Positions 8,049 to 16,460 of a stretch of DNA of 53,460 bases are shown here, piece after piece. A model generated the notes under the pieces. That model was not told the origin of the DNA. It saw only the letters and a program-made list of their open reading frames with translations, and ran no database searches. Position 1 is the stretch's first letter, and each line of letters begins with the position of its first letter. The position numbers and the translations under genes are program-made. Source of the stretch: Clostridia bacterium. Its GTDB lineage: Bacteria; Bacillota; Clostridia; TANB77; CAG-508. The stretch lies in NCBI GenBank assembly GCA_900758165.1, contig CAAEQN010000108.1:1-53460 (forward strand), read 5' to 3'.

Positions 8049-9287
8049 TTATTTTTCTTTACTATCATCTTTTTTTGAGCTAGAACTTTTTGATTCTTTA
8101 GAAGTAGACTTCTTATCTGTTATCTCAAATTTTGGATGGAAAATAGCATAAGTTAATATTCCTAAACCAAATATTGATATAGCTAAAGAAACAAGCCCTC
8201 CTATGAATGGAATTTGTTCTAATGCCCAAAGGACAACAACTAAAGCCATGCTTATTAAAACTGTAATAGCTTTTGAATCTTTTTTCATTTTGTCACAAAT
8301 TAGTTTAGCAATAGGTATAGCAATTATAGCATAAGAAACTTTTAATAAGAAGAATATATATGCTACTAGTATTGCTATTGATGGTAAGATTCCTATTATT
8401 GTTATAAATAGAATTAAACAAGCAATAGGTATAGCAATTAATGCTAATGCACCATATCCTGCTGTAGCGCCAACTTTGTGAGTAAGAATAGCTTGCTCTG
8501 TTTTAGCAAATTTAGGTGTTGCCAAAACAATAATAAGTATTACTACTAAAGATACTACTAGAATTTTAATAATGTCACCAAGATAATCTTTTGTAGAAGA
8601 TGTTGTATCTTGTTTTGCTTTTTCAGCAAAATTAACTTCACCATATACCATAGATTCTGGAACTGACTTTGAAGATGATGTGTAATTTAAGTTTCCTTTT
8701 ATTACAGCAGTGTCTTCATCAACGTTTATTGTGTCAAAAGATAAATTTGCATTTCTTCTAATAAATCCAGCTAGATTTACAGTTTTTGCAGATGCTGAAA
8801 TATCTCTAATAATATAAGCTGATGAGGTAAGATCTAATTTATTAGCACATGCATATAAATCATATACATAACCATTAATAGAAACTTCATCACCTAAAAC
8901 AAATAAGTCACTATATATATATGCTTTTGATCCTATTGTAACTTTTTGAGCCATAACAAATACGTTTCCATCTACAGCATTATCAATAGTAACATCTTTT
9001 GCCATAACATATATATTTCCAGAAACAGGGTAATCTATAGTTACAGAGTCCTCTGAAATATATAAATCCCCTTCTTTTATATTAGAAGTATCTATAGAAG
9101 TTTCTTCTTCAGAATTAGTAACAGCTGTTTCACCTTCTGAACTAGTAACAACTGCTTCACCTTCTGAAGTTTCTGTAGTTAAAGAATTTGTATCTTCTCC
9201 TTCTGCATAAACTATTGTTGTAGTACAAGCAATTATAAGAACTAATGCTACAAGCAATTTAGACTTTAAACTTTGTAAAAATTTCAT
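8049..9287 (-). CDS. secreted/membrane polymer-forming (bactofilin-like) protein
   Basis: 412 aa in four parts. (1) A signal peptide (KSKLLVALVLIIACTTTIVYA). (2) A Ser/Thr/Glu-rich linker of about 45 residues with imperfect SEGE repeats. (3) A region of about 130 residues of short beta repeats (DVTIDNAVDGNVFVMAQ and similar) typical of polymer-forming, bactofilin-like right-handed beta helices. (4) About four transmembrane helices from residue 240 on and a Ser/Lys-rich charged tail. The topology puts the beta helix outside the membrane, unlike cytoplasmic bactofilins. AAGGAG precedes the ATG. Function unknown; a role in envelope architecture is inference. Confidence 0.7.
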   Translation of the reverse strand: MKFLQSLKSKLLVALVLIIACTTTIVYAEGEDTNSLTTETSEGEAVVTSSEGETAVTNSEEETSIDTSNIKEGDLYISEDSVTIDYPVSGNIYVMAKDVTIDNAVDGNVFVMAQKVTIGSKAYIYSDLFVLGDEVSINGYVYDLYACANKLDLTSSAYIIRDISASAKTVNLAGFIRRNANLSFDTINVDEDTAVIKGNLNYTSSSKSVPESMVYGEVNFAEKAKQDTTSSTKDYLGDIIKILVVSLVVILIIVLATPKFAKTEQAILTHKVGATAGYGALALIAIPIACLILFITIIGILPSIAILVAYIFFLLKVSYAIIAIPIAKLICDKMKKDSKAITVLISMALVVVLWALEQIPFIGGLVSLAISIFGLGILTYAIFHPKFEITDKKSTSKESKSSSSKKDDSKEK

Positions 9288-9354
9288 TTTAGTCTCCTTT
9301 CATAAAATTAATTTAAATAATTAAATATTTATAATTAATATATATTTAAATTAC

Positions 9355-9987
9355 TTAAAAGTCAAGATAGTGCATACAATATTTTTGTAATGGGCATTTA
9401 TCACATTTTGGATTTTGTGATGTACATATATTTCTACCGTGCCAAATTAAAAGGTGATTTACATCTTTAAAATATTCTTTAGGAATAATTTTTATTAAAT
9501 CTTGTTCTATTTTTTTAGGATCAGATTCTTTAGAAAGTCCTAATCTATTAGATATACGTTTGCAATGTGTATCTACAGCAATTCCTTGAGGCAAGTTAAA
9601 AGCCTCAAGCATTATAACATTAGCACTCTTTCTACCGACTCCAGGGAGACTCATTAAATCCTGCATATTATCAGGAACAATACTATTATATTTTTCAACC
9701 AATATTTTAGAAGTAGCTTTTATATTTTTTGCTTTAGTCTTATAAAAACCACAAGGATGAAAAAGAGATTCCAAGGTTTTTATATCAATATTTGCAAAAT
9801 CCTCTGGTGCGGAGCATTTACTAAATATTTTAGGTGTAGTTAAATTTACTCTATTATCTGTACATTGAGCAGATAATACTACTGCAACTAGAAGTTCAAA
9901 GGGAGTTCTAAAATTTAAACTACATTTTGCATCAGGGTAAGTACGCTTTAGAATTTTGATAATATCAATTACTTCATTTTTTGTCAT
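9355..9987 (-). CDS. nth: endonuclease III (DNA glycosylase/AP lyase)
   Basis: Base-excision repair enzyme removing oxidised pyrimidines. The helix-hairpin-helix LPGVGRKSANVI carries the catalytic Lys, and VDTHCKR carries the catalytic Asp. A C-terminal [4Fe-4S] loop has the exact spacing C-x6-C-x2-C-x5-C (CTSQNPKCDKCPLQKYC). The 210-aa length is normal. Divergent from the small genes starting at 10159. Confidence 0.95.
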   Translation of the reverse strand: MTKNEVIDIIKILKRTYPDAKCSLNFRTPFELLVAVVLSAQCTDNRVNLTTPKIFSKCSAPEDFANIDIKTLESLFHPCGFYKTKAKNIKATSKILVEKYNSIVPDNMQDLMSLPGVGRKSANVIMLEAFNLPQGIAVDTHCKRISNRLGLSKESDPKKIEQDLIKIIPKEYFKDVNHLLIWHGRNICTSQNPKCDKCPLQKYCMHYLDF

Positions 9988-10094
9988 ATAAAAATCTCCT
10001 TATATATTATTATTAATATTTAAATAAATTAAAAAACAATAAATTGTAATAATATTATATAACAAAGATTAAACAAAATAAACCATTTAATTAT

Positions 10095-10121
10095 TTTTAC
10101 ATCACTCACATTTATGTAAAA
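10095..10121. promoter_or_regulatory. inverted repeat upstream of the small membrane protein-spoVM pair
   Basis: TTTTACAT (10095-10102) and ATGTAAAA (10114-10121) form a perfect 8-bp inverted repeat with an 11-nt gap, 38 nt before the first start codon. The two half-sites are about two helical turns apart, which would suit a dimeric regulator. AT-richness makes chance possible. Confidence 0.3.
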
Positions 10122-10158
10122 TTAATAATATTATATAGTATAAGAGAGGGGGTAATAT

Positions 10159-10314
10159 ATGTTTGAAGCATTAAAGAAAACAATTGGAGTTTGCTTAATA
10201 GGTATTGGTTTAGGAATTTTGCTAGTATTGTTACTTCCGATTACAGGGTGGCTATTTCTAGTGGGATGTGCTTTATTTATAGCTGGAATATGCTGGTTGT
10301 TTGGAAAAAAATAA
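10159..10314 (+). CDS. 51-aa small membrane protein, PGPGW-like
   Basis: A 51-codon gene (MFEALKKTIGVCLIGIGLGI ... FGKK) with a strong GAGAGGGGG site. It has two hydrophobic helices separated by LPITGW, followed by a short basic tail. The layout (MFxxLKKTxGxxLxxxG, a Pro-x-x-Gly-Trp turn and a second helix) resembles small PGPGW-type transmembrane proteins, here with PITGW. It ends 18 nt before spoVM and is probably co-transcribed with it. Function unknown. Confidence 0.7.
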   Translation: MFEALKKTIGVCLIGIGLGILLVLLLPITGWLFLVGCALFIAGICWLFGKK

Positions 10315-10332
10315 AGAAAGGATATGATTTAT

Positions 10333-10413
10333 ATGAAAATTGTGGTAAAAAAAGTACCTAAATTTTTAAGGGGATTTGTTAAATTAATATTTGGATTAAA
10401 AGATGAAAAATAA
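10333..10413 (+). CDS. spoVM: stage V sporulation protein M (26 aa)
   Basis: A 26-codon gene (MKIVVKKVPKFLRGFVKLIF + GLKDEK) of exactly the length of Bacillus subtilis SpoVM. P9-K10-F11-L12, G14 and V16 align with the Bacillus peptide without gaps. SpoVM is an amphipathic helix that recognises the convex forespore membrane and anchors SpoIVA during coat assembly; Pro9 is important there. Position also matches: spoVM precedes rpmB in Bacillus. AAAGGA at 10317-10322 lies 10 nt upstream. An in-frame ATG at 10324 would add three residues but sits too close to the ribosome site. Too short for usual gene callers. Confidence 0.88.
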   Translation: MKIVVKKVPKFLRGFVKLIFGLKDEK

Positions 10414-10435
10414 TACATATAATTTTTTGCATAAT

Positions 10436-10475
10436 TAAAAACCTCTAAATGTATATTACATTTAGAGGCTTTTTA
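10436..10475. terminator. bidirectional terminator between spoVM and rpmB
   Basis: A perfect 11-bp stem CCTCTAAATGT / ACATTTAGAGG (10442-10452 with 10458-10468), 5-nt loop, with an A-run on the left and CTTTTT on the right. Suits both convergent genes. Confidence 0.85.
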
Positions 10476-10489
10476 CTATATAGTTTTAA

Positions 10490-10687
10490 TTAAGCTCTAG
10501 TTACTTTTCCAGAACGTAAACATTTTGAACATACTTGAATAGTTTTTGTTTCTCCGTTTACTACAGCTTTAACACTTCTTAAATTTGGTTTCCATGTTCT
10601 AGAAGCTCTTCTACTAACATGAGAACGTGCTATACTAATTTTATTTCCATGTGATACTGCTTTCTCACAAATTGCGCATTTTGCCAT
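10490..10687 (-). CDS. rpmB: 50S ribosomal protein L28 (zinc-binding form)
   Basis: 65-aa L28 with both Cys pairs of the zinc-ribbon form (CAIC near the N-terminus, CSKC near the C-terminus) and the family core SHVSRRASRTWKPNL. It has its own promoter at 10732-10760 and converges on spoVM, as expected from the Bacillus spoVM-rpmB neighbourhood. Confidence 0.97.
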   Translation of the reverse strand: MAKCAICEKAVSHGNKISIARSHVSRRASRTWKPNLRSVKAVVNGETKTIQVCSKCLRSGKVTRA

Positions 10688-10731
10688 AACTACTGCACCT
10701 CCTATTGATTAACTAAAATCGACTATTAAAT

Positions 10732-10760
10732 ATCATATCACAAAAATATAAAAAAGACAA
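10732..10760 (-). promoter_or_regulatory. promoter of rpmB
   Basis: Read on the minus strand: TTGTCT (10760-10755), 17-nt spacer, TATGAT (10737-10732), 45 nt from the rpmB start. Confidence 0.6.
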
Positions 10761-10789
10761 TAGTTTTAAAAAATATTTTTGAAACTATT

Positions 10790-11575
10790 TCAATCAGCTT
10801 TGTTTATTTCTAATGTACGATTAAGTAATTTTTCTGCAACAGATACAAAATTACATTCAGTATCTGTTAAATATATTTTAGATGTTCCGCTCATAGATGA
10901 CAAATTCAATAAGTCAGATCCTAATAAGGTATGTAATTGATTAGCTATGACTGAACCAGTATTAATTATTTCAGCATTAGAATTGTTTAACTCTGATTTA
11001 AAAATATCTGCAAATAAAGGATAATGTGTGCATCCTAAAATAAGAGCATCTACATCTTTTAATCCTTTCATATATTCATGAACAGATAATTTTGCTATTT
11101 CATTATCAGTCCAACCTTCTTCTGCCATTGGAGCCAAAAGAGGACAAGGTTTGTTAATTATAGTTAAACTTCCCTTTTTCTGTAATAAAGCATTTGACCA
11201 ACTATTACTTCTTATTGTTCCAGCAGTTGCAACTATTCCAATTTTATTTAAATTTGATTTTTCTACTATATAATTTACAGTAGGTTCAATAATTCCTATT
11301 ATTGGTATAGAATATAAATTTTGAACAACATTTAAAGCTTGGCTAGTTGCAGTACCACAAGCAATTATAATGGCCTTTACATTTTTGCTAATTAAAAAAT
11401 CCATTCCGTGTTTTGTTAAATTTATAATACTTTCTTTAGACTTGCTTCCATAAGGGAAACTTTTTGTGTCTCCTAAATAGACAATATTTTCGTTTGGAAA
11501 CTTTTTTCTTATTTCTTTATAAACAGTCAAACCTCCAACTCCAGAGTCAAACATTCCGATAGGTCTAGTATCCAT
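10790..11575 (-). CDS. murI: glutamate racemase
   Basis: Makes D-glutamate for peptidoglycan stem peptides. The two catalytic cysteines are C73 in ACGTATS and C182 in GCTHYPL. The N-terminal signature GMFDSGVGGLTVYKEI and the D-T-K-S-F-P-Y-G loop are present. The 261-aa length is normal. A promoter with a perfect TATAAT lies upstream at 11616-11645. Confidence 0.95.
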   Translation of the reverse strand: MDTRPIGMFDSGVGGLTVYKEIRKKFPNENIVYLGDTKSFPYGSKSKESIINLTKHGMDFLISKNVKAIIIACGTATSQALNVVQNLYSIPIIGIIEPTVNYIVEKSNLNKIGIVATAGTIRSNSWSNALLQKKGSLTIINKPCPLLAPMAEEGWTDNEIAKLSVHEYMKGLKDVDALILGCTHYPLFADIFKSELNNSNAEIINTGSVIANQLHTLLGSDLLNLSSMSGTSKIYLTDTECNFVSVAEKLLNRTLEINKAD

Positions 11576-11615
11576 TTTTTGTCCTTTCTAATAATAAATG
11601 TATTTATAATAAAAT

Positions 11616-11645
11616 ATTATAGAACAAAAACTATAATAATGTAAA
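11616..11645 (-). promoter_or_regulatory. promoter of murI
   Basis: Minus strand: TTTACA (11645-11640), 18-nt spacer, TATAAT (11621-11616), 40 nt before the murI start. Confidence 0.55.
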
Positions 11646-11732
11646 GTACTTAATATTTATTCACCAATAGTTTTAATCTGCATAATATATATAAAGCAAG
11701 ATTTGCTAATATAAAGAAAGGAAGAATTTATT

Positions 11733-12179
11733 ATGGAATACGAAAAAAATATTTGCCCAGTTGTTAATGTGGATGGAGTTATAGAAAGAGGTAAACAATA
11801 TGATTTAGACATAACTTTACCAGAAGACAACCGTAATGTTATTTATGGAGTAGTTAGAGATTGCTATAAGGAGCCAATATGTGATGCTGTTGTAAAACTA
11901 ATAGAAGTAGAATGTAGAATGGGAAAAGATATAAGAAAACCAGTATCTCATACCTTTACAGATGAAAACGGAGAATTTGTATTTGGACCTTTATGTGCAA
12001 ATAGACTATATGAGGTTGAAATATGGGTAAACAATGTAAAACATGCAAAAATATGTACAGAATGTCATCGTAAGGGAGAATGTCTAAAAGGACTAGAAAT
12101 AGAATGCAAACCAGAACCACCAAAACCATGCCATCCTTGCAAACCATGTGGGCCAAAGGAAGAAGATAAAAAAGATTAA
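11733..12179 (+). CDS. Cys-rich protein with a carboxypeptidase-regulatory-like (beta-sandwich) domain
   Basis: 148 aa. Residues about 35-105 show the carboxypeptidase-regulatory/CnaB-like pattern VIYGVVRDCYKEPICDAVVK ... HTFTDENGEFVFGPL. The protein has no signal peptide but many cysteines, and ends in a Pro/Cys/Lys tail (CHPCKPCGPK). Similar proteins are widespread in spore-forming Clostridia (from memory); a coat or other disulfide-linked structural role is possible but unproven. AAAGGAAG precedes the ATG. Monocistronic, with a strong terminator. Confidence 0.65.
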   Translation: MEYEKNICPVVNVDGVIERGKQYDLDITLPEDNRNVIYGVVRDCYKEPICDAVVKLIEVECRMGKDIRKPVSHTFTDENGEFVFGPLCANRLYEVEIWVNNVKHAKICTECHRKGECLKGLEIECKPEPPKPCHPCKPCGPKEEDKKD

Positions 12180-12238
12180 TTTCCTCTTAAGGTTTTTAAA
12201 AAATACACTTAAGAAAAATTAAAATCAGCCTGAATATG

Positions 12239-12283
12239 AAAAATAGTTGCATATAATTATATATTGTGTGCAACTATTTTTTT
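12239..12283. terminator. terminator after the Cys-rich protein, also facing the 47-aa gene
   Basis: A perfect 13-bp stem AAAAATAGTTGCA / TGCAACTATTTTT (12239-12251 with 12269-12281), 17-nt loop. The A-run and T-run allow use from both strands. Confidence 0.8.
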
Positions 12284-12291
12284 ATCAATAT

Positions 12292-12435
12292 TTATATTAA
12301 ACCTAATTTTTTTGCAAATTGTTTTCCTTTTTTAACCATTTTTTTAGTATCATTTTTTGTAAAATTATTGTTATACATAACTGTAGCTCCAACTGTAATA
12401 ATACTACCAACTAACATACCTTCAAGAAATTTCAT
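12292..12435 (-). CDS. 47-aa small protein with an N-terminal hydrophobic segment
   Basis: Reads MKFLEGMLVGSIITVGATVM then a basic half rich in Lys (YNNNFTKNDTKKMVKKGKQF, ending AKKLGLI). A consensus AGGAGGT site lies 7 nt before the ATG, which strongly supports translation. The layout is one short glycine-containing transmembrane helix and a basic amphipathic tail. I recognise the layout from small Clostridial proteins but cannot name a function. Confidence 0.65.
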   Translation of the reverse strand: MKFLEGMLVGSIITVGATVMYNNNFTKNDTKKMVKKGKQFAKKLGLI

Positions 12436-12469
12436 AAACTACCTCCTAATAAAAAACTTATTAAAAATA

Positions 12470-12848
12470 TTATGCCTTATTTTTATCTTTTATATACAAA
12501 ACATAGTAAGAAATTATCTCATGTATACATATAAAAAGTAAGAAGATTCCAAAAAACTTCCTCAATGTTACAACATCCATTTTTTGAGATATTATAGCAC
12601 CAATAATGCTACCAATGATACCAAATATTGTTAAAAAAATTGCATTTTTCAAATTGATATTTTTTTGTTTTAAATTTAAAATTATACTTACAATAGCTGC
12701 TGGAATAAAACATATAAGATTAGCTGCTTGCGCTACATGTTGATCTAGATTTGTAAAAATGATAAGTAATAATATTAACACAGATCCTCCGACCAAGCCC
12801 CAGACCAGTAAAAATACCAGCTAATATGCCAATAAATATTTCTAACAT
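12470..12848 (-). CDS. TauE/SafE exporter half (second subunit), broken at an in-frame CGG; intact with +1 shift
   Basis: A 125-aa half-size TauE/SafE membrane protein if a +1 shift occurs at codon 20. From the ATG at 12848 the sequence reads MLEIFIGILAGIFTGLGLG; the next in-frame codon is CGG, after which the zero frame soon stops. Skipping one C gives GGSVLILLLIIF and restores the family motif GLGLGGGSVL, followed by the conserved HVAQAANLICFIPAA. It is paired with the other TauE half 43 nt upstream. Such two-gene exporters are common in Clostridia. Substrate unknown (sulfite or sulfonate type by family). Either decoded by frameshift, a recent pseudogene, or a sequence error. Confidence 0.7.
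12788..12791 (-). other. putative +1 frameshift site CGG-A in the TauE half gene
   Basis: Minus-strand context GGT CGG AGG: codon 20 of the gene is CGG. Skipping the C at 12791 gives GGA GGA TCT GTG and the conserved TauE motif. Confidence 0.6.
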
Positions 12849-12891
12849 TTAATAACCCTCAAAAATAAAATAAAAAAGGTTTATATGAAAA

Positions 12892-13239
12892 TTAAAAAAA
12901 TATTATTTTAATACTTGAATATAATAAAAAAAGTATAAAAATCCCTTTTAAATATTTTGGCTTTAAAATATTTAAAAGTTTAGAACCAATAAAGCTACCA
13001 ATAATACCACCGATTGCACATAAAATTGAAATTTTCCAATTAATATAGTTATTTGTACCATAAAAAAATGCAGTTATTATTACCATTGGTAAAATGCAAA
13101 AGACTGTAGTTGCCCTTGCTTCTTTTTCTGTTGAATTAAACAAATATAAGTATGCCGGAATTAATAAAAGTCCACCACCAGAGGCAAACATTCCACTTAT
13201 AAATCCTACTGATAATCCTATAATAATTTTTTTCCACAT
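12892..13239 (-). CDS. TauE/SafE exporter half (first subunit)
   Basis: 115 aa with about four transmembrane helices: MWKKIIIGLSVGFISGMFAS, the motif GGGLLLIPAYLYLF, then ATTVFCILPMVIITAFF. The glycine motif and the A-x-x-T-x-x-F segment are TauE/SafE signatures. The start at 13239 is preferred over an in-frame start at 13305 because AAAAGGA precedes it and the family begins here. It pairs with the downstream half gene to build a full transporter. Confidence 0.8.
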   Translation of the reverse strand: MWKKIIIGLSVGFISGMFASGGGLLLIPAYLYLFNSTEKEARATTVFCILPMVIITAFFYGTNNYINWKISILCAIGGIIGSFIGSKLLNILKPKYLKGIFILFLLYSSIKIIFF

Positions 13240-13321
13240 AAATAATCCTTTTAATTTATTATAATAAAAATGAAAAAGAAATATGCAAAAGTTTACAAAT
13301 GCCATCCAAAAATTTAATTTG

Positions 13322-13350
13322 TTGTTGCAAAAGTATGAGAAATATAGTAT
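13322..13350 (+). promoter_or_regulatory. promoter of the SNF2 helicase-trmFO operon
   Basis: TTGCAA at 13322-13327, 17-nt spacer, perfect TATAAT at 13345-13350, 64 nt before the start codon. Confidence 0.65.
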
Positions 13351-13414
13351 AATAAACCATTATCAAATATTTTAATAATATTTTAGTTTTATGGGATAGA
13401 AGGGCGCTATATAA

Positions 13415-16400
13415 ATGGAATATAAAAAAATGACAGAAAAATTAAATATGGAAAATAAAATAGAATCAGATGATTTGTCGAGCAAAAAAGAATATAGAAT
13501 ATATAATCAATTAATAAAAACGTTTACTTCTATTATAGACGATGAAAAAATAGAAGAAAGAGAAGAACAATTAAAAAAGAACATAAAAATAGAGCCAAAA
13601 ATAATTTATAATAATTTTAATAATATACTAAAGATTGAAATAAAAATTGGAGAAAGCCAGCTGTATAGAGTTAAGAGCTTACCAGAATTTTATAGTAGAT
13701 TTTTGAACAAAGAGAATTATAAATATGGAAGCAAATTAGAATTTGTACACACAGAAGAAGCTTTTAGAGAAGAGGACAGAAAGTTATTAGAATATATATT
13801 AAAATATGCAGAGATAATAAAATATGCAAATGAAGCAGCAAATGGATATGAATATTACACAAAGAGATTAGGAGAAGATTCAATTGTAATTTCAAATACT
13901 GGAATGGATGAATTATTTAATGTATTAGAAAATAAGAAAGTTATTATTGAAAATGAAAATTCAGTAGAAACGATTAAATTTGTACCAAAAGAGCCAGATA
14001 TTGAATTTTACTTAAAAGAAAAAAATGAAAATGAATTTGTAATAACTACAAATGTAAAAAAATATAATTACAATATTTTTGAGGGAAAAGAAAATACATA
14101 TATTTTAATTAATAAACAATTGCATAAATGTTCTAAAAAATATAGCCAAACTGTTTTAGAAATGTTATCACTATTTAGAAAAAATTTTGTAAAAGAAATT
14201 GAGTTACCAAAAAAAGAAATATCTAATTTTTTTGGCGTGGTAGAACCATATATAAAGAAAAATGTAAAAATACCTGATGAAGATTATGAAGATATAAAAA
14301 AATACATACCAGCAGAATTATATGCAAAAATGTTTTTAGATTATGATGAAAATAATTATATAATTGCAGATGTAAGATTTGTATATGATAAAACTGAAAT
14401 TAATCCATTAGATTTAGAAAGTAATATAAATCTGCCAAGAAATACTGTAAAAGAAAATAGATTATTAGAAATGTTCTTAAAAAGTGGATTTTTATATGAC
14501 AAAAAAAATAGTAGATTGGTATTAACAGACGAGGAAAAGATATATAATTTTTTATCTAATGATATAGAAATATATATGAAAAATTTTGAAGTTTTGGCAA
14601 CAGATAGCTTTAGAGAAAGAGAAATAAAAAAAGCAGAAAAAGTATCTGTTGGTGTAAAAATAGAAAATAATTTATTAGATATAGATTTAAACAATTTAAA
14701 CTTTGATTTAGCAGAACTTCAAGAAATAATGAAAAAATATAGATTAAAGAAAAAATATCATAGGCTAAAAGATGGAAGTTTCTTAAATCTACAAAATAAT
14801 GAAAATTTAGAATTTATAGAAAATATAACAAAAGATATAGATTTAGACTATTCAAAAATTAAAGATAATAATATAAAAATACCAGTTTATAGATCTTTTT
14901 ATTTAGAGAAAGTATTAGAGAAAAGTGAATTTGTCAATGCAAATAGAAGTGAAAATTATAAAAAATTTGTTTATGGGTTAACACAGATTGAAACAGAAAA
15001 ACAAGTGCCAAAAACTATAAATGCATCTTTAAGAGAATATCAATTAATAGGATTTAATTGGTTAAAAACTTTAGATGAATATGGAGTTGGTGGAATTTTA
15101 GCAGATGATATGGGACTTGGAAAGACTGTTCAGGTTTTATGTGCTATATCTTCATATTTAGAAGAAAATACAAAAACTAAAAAGCCAACATTAATTGTAT
15201 GTCCAAGTTCATTATGTTTAAATTGGCAAAATGAAATAGAGAAATTTACAAATAATATTAATTCTCTAATTATTCATGGGACATTAGAAGAAAGACAAAA
15301 ACAAATTGCGACAATTCCAGAATTTAATATAATAATAACTTCTTATGAATTATTAAAAAGAGATATAGAAGAATATAAAAAATATAATTATGAATTTAAA
15401 TACATAATAGCAGATGAAGCTCAATATATAAAAAACAATAATACTCAAAATGCTAAAGCTATAAAAAATATAAATGCAGAAACAAGATATGCTTTAACAG
15501 GAACACCAATAGAAAATTCTTTATCAGAACTATGGTCAATATTTGATTTTATAATGCCTGGGTATTTATTTAGCTATAGAAAATTTAAAGAATTATATGA
15601 AACTCCAATAGTAAAAGAAAATAATGAATTAGCTATGCAAAAATTAAAAAAATTAATAGAGCCATTTGTTTTAAGAAGAATAAAGAGTGAAGTATTAACA
15701 GAACTTCCAGAAAAAATTATTACTGTTTTAAATAATGAAATGCTTGAAGAGCAACAAGAAATTTATTTATCATATTTAGCTAAAGCAAAAAGAAATATGT
15801 TAGAAGAAATAAAAGAGAATGGAATAGAGAAAAGTCAAATAAAAATATTAGCATTACTTACAAGATTGAGACAAATATGTTGCCATCCTAGCTTGTTCAT
15901 AAACAATTATGAAGGTGGAAGTGGGAAGCTAAATCAATGTATAGAAATAATAAAAGATGCAATTCAATCAGGACATAAAATATTGTTGTTTTCTGGATAT
16001 ACGGCAATGTTTGAAATTATAGAAGAAGAGCTAAAAAAAGAAAATATAGAGTACTTAAAATTAACTGGACAAACCAAAGTTTCTGAAAGAATAGATTTAG
16101 TAGATGAATTTAATAGTAACCCAGATAAAAAGCTATTTTTAATATCATTAAAAGCAGGTGGAACAGGATTAAATTTAACAGGGGCGGATGTAGTAATACA
16201 TTATGATCCATGGTGGAATTTATCTACAGAAAATCAAGCTACAGATAGAACATATAGAATTGGACAAAAGAAAAATGTACAGGTATATAAATTAATAACT
16301 AAAAATTCTATAGAAGAAAAAATATACGAATTACAAAAAAGAAAAGAAACATTAATAGATAGTATGCTTTCCACAAACCAAACATTTATTAGTAAGCTAT

Positions 16401-16432
16401 CTAAAGAAGATATAATGAGTTTGTTTGAGTAA
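13415..16432 (+). CDS. SNF2-family DNA/RNA helicase-like ATPase
   Basis: 1005 aa. The C-terminal half (from about residue 540) is a complete Swi2/Snf2 motor: motif I DDMGLGKTVQ, motif II DEAQ, motif III LTGTPIENSLSELWSIF, motif V SLKAGGTGLNL, motif VI QATDRTYRIGQ. The N-terminal 500 residues match the layout of the bacterial SNF2-associated region; no SWIM zinc motif is visible. Bacterial members are linked to RNA polymerase recycling or DNA repair; the precise role here is unknown. Followed 28 nt later by trmFO. Confidence 0.9.
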   Translation: MEYKKMTEKLNMENKIESDDLSSKKEYRIYNQLIKTFTSIIDDEKIEEREEQLKKNIKIEPKIIYNNFNNILKIEIKIGESQLYRVKSLPEFYSRFLNKENYKYGSKLEFVHTEEAFREEDRKLLEYILKYAEIIKYANEAANGYEYYTKRLGEDSIVISNTGMDELFNVLENKKVIIENENSVETIKFVPKEPDIEFYLKEKNENEFVITTNVKKYNYNIFEGKENTYILINKQLHKCSKKYSQTVLEMLSLFRKNFVKEIELPKKEISNFFGVVEPYIKKNVKIPDEDYEDIKKYIPAELYAKMFLDYDENNYIIADVRFVYDKTEINPLDLESNINLPRNTVKENRLLEMFLKSGFLYDKKNSRLVLTDEEKIYNFLSNDIEIYMKNFEVLATDSFREREIKKAEKVSVGVKIENNLLDIDLNNLNFDLAELQEIMKKYRLKKKYHRLKDGSFLNLQNNENLEFIENITKDIDLDYSKIKDNNIKIPVYRSFYLEKVLEKSEFVNANRSENYKKFVYGLTQIETEKQVPKTINASLREYQLIGFNWLKTLDEYGVGGILADDMGLGKTVQVLCAISSYLEENTKTKKPTLIVCPSSLCLNWQNEIEKFTNNINSLIIHGTLEERQKQIATIPEFNIIITSYELLKRDIEEYKKYNYEFKYIIADEAQYIKNNNTQNAKAIKNINAETRYALTGTPIENSLSELWSIFDFIMPGYLFSYRKFKELYETPIVKENNELAMQKLKKLIEPFVLRRIKSEVLTELPEKIITVLNNEMLEEQQEIYLSYLAKAKRNMLEEIKENGIEKSQIKILALLTRLRQICCHPSLFINNYEGGSGKLNQCIEIIKDAIQSGHKILLFSGYTAMFEIIEEELKKENIEYLKLTGQTKVSERIDLVDEFNSNPDKKLFLISLKAGGTGLNLTGADVVIHYDPWWNLSTENQATDRTYRIGQKKNVQVYKLITKNSIEEKIYELQKRKETLIDSMLSTNQTFISKLSKEDIMSLFE

Positions 16433-16460
16433 AGTATTGCTGTAAAAAAGAGGATAAAAA

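Noticed and set aside
9988..10158. tRNA or structured RNA in this and other intergenic gaps
   Set aside because: The gaps are AT-rich without cloverleaf arms or conserved T-loop sequences; only the T-box leader before thrS shows a recognisable structured RNA.
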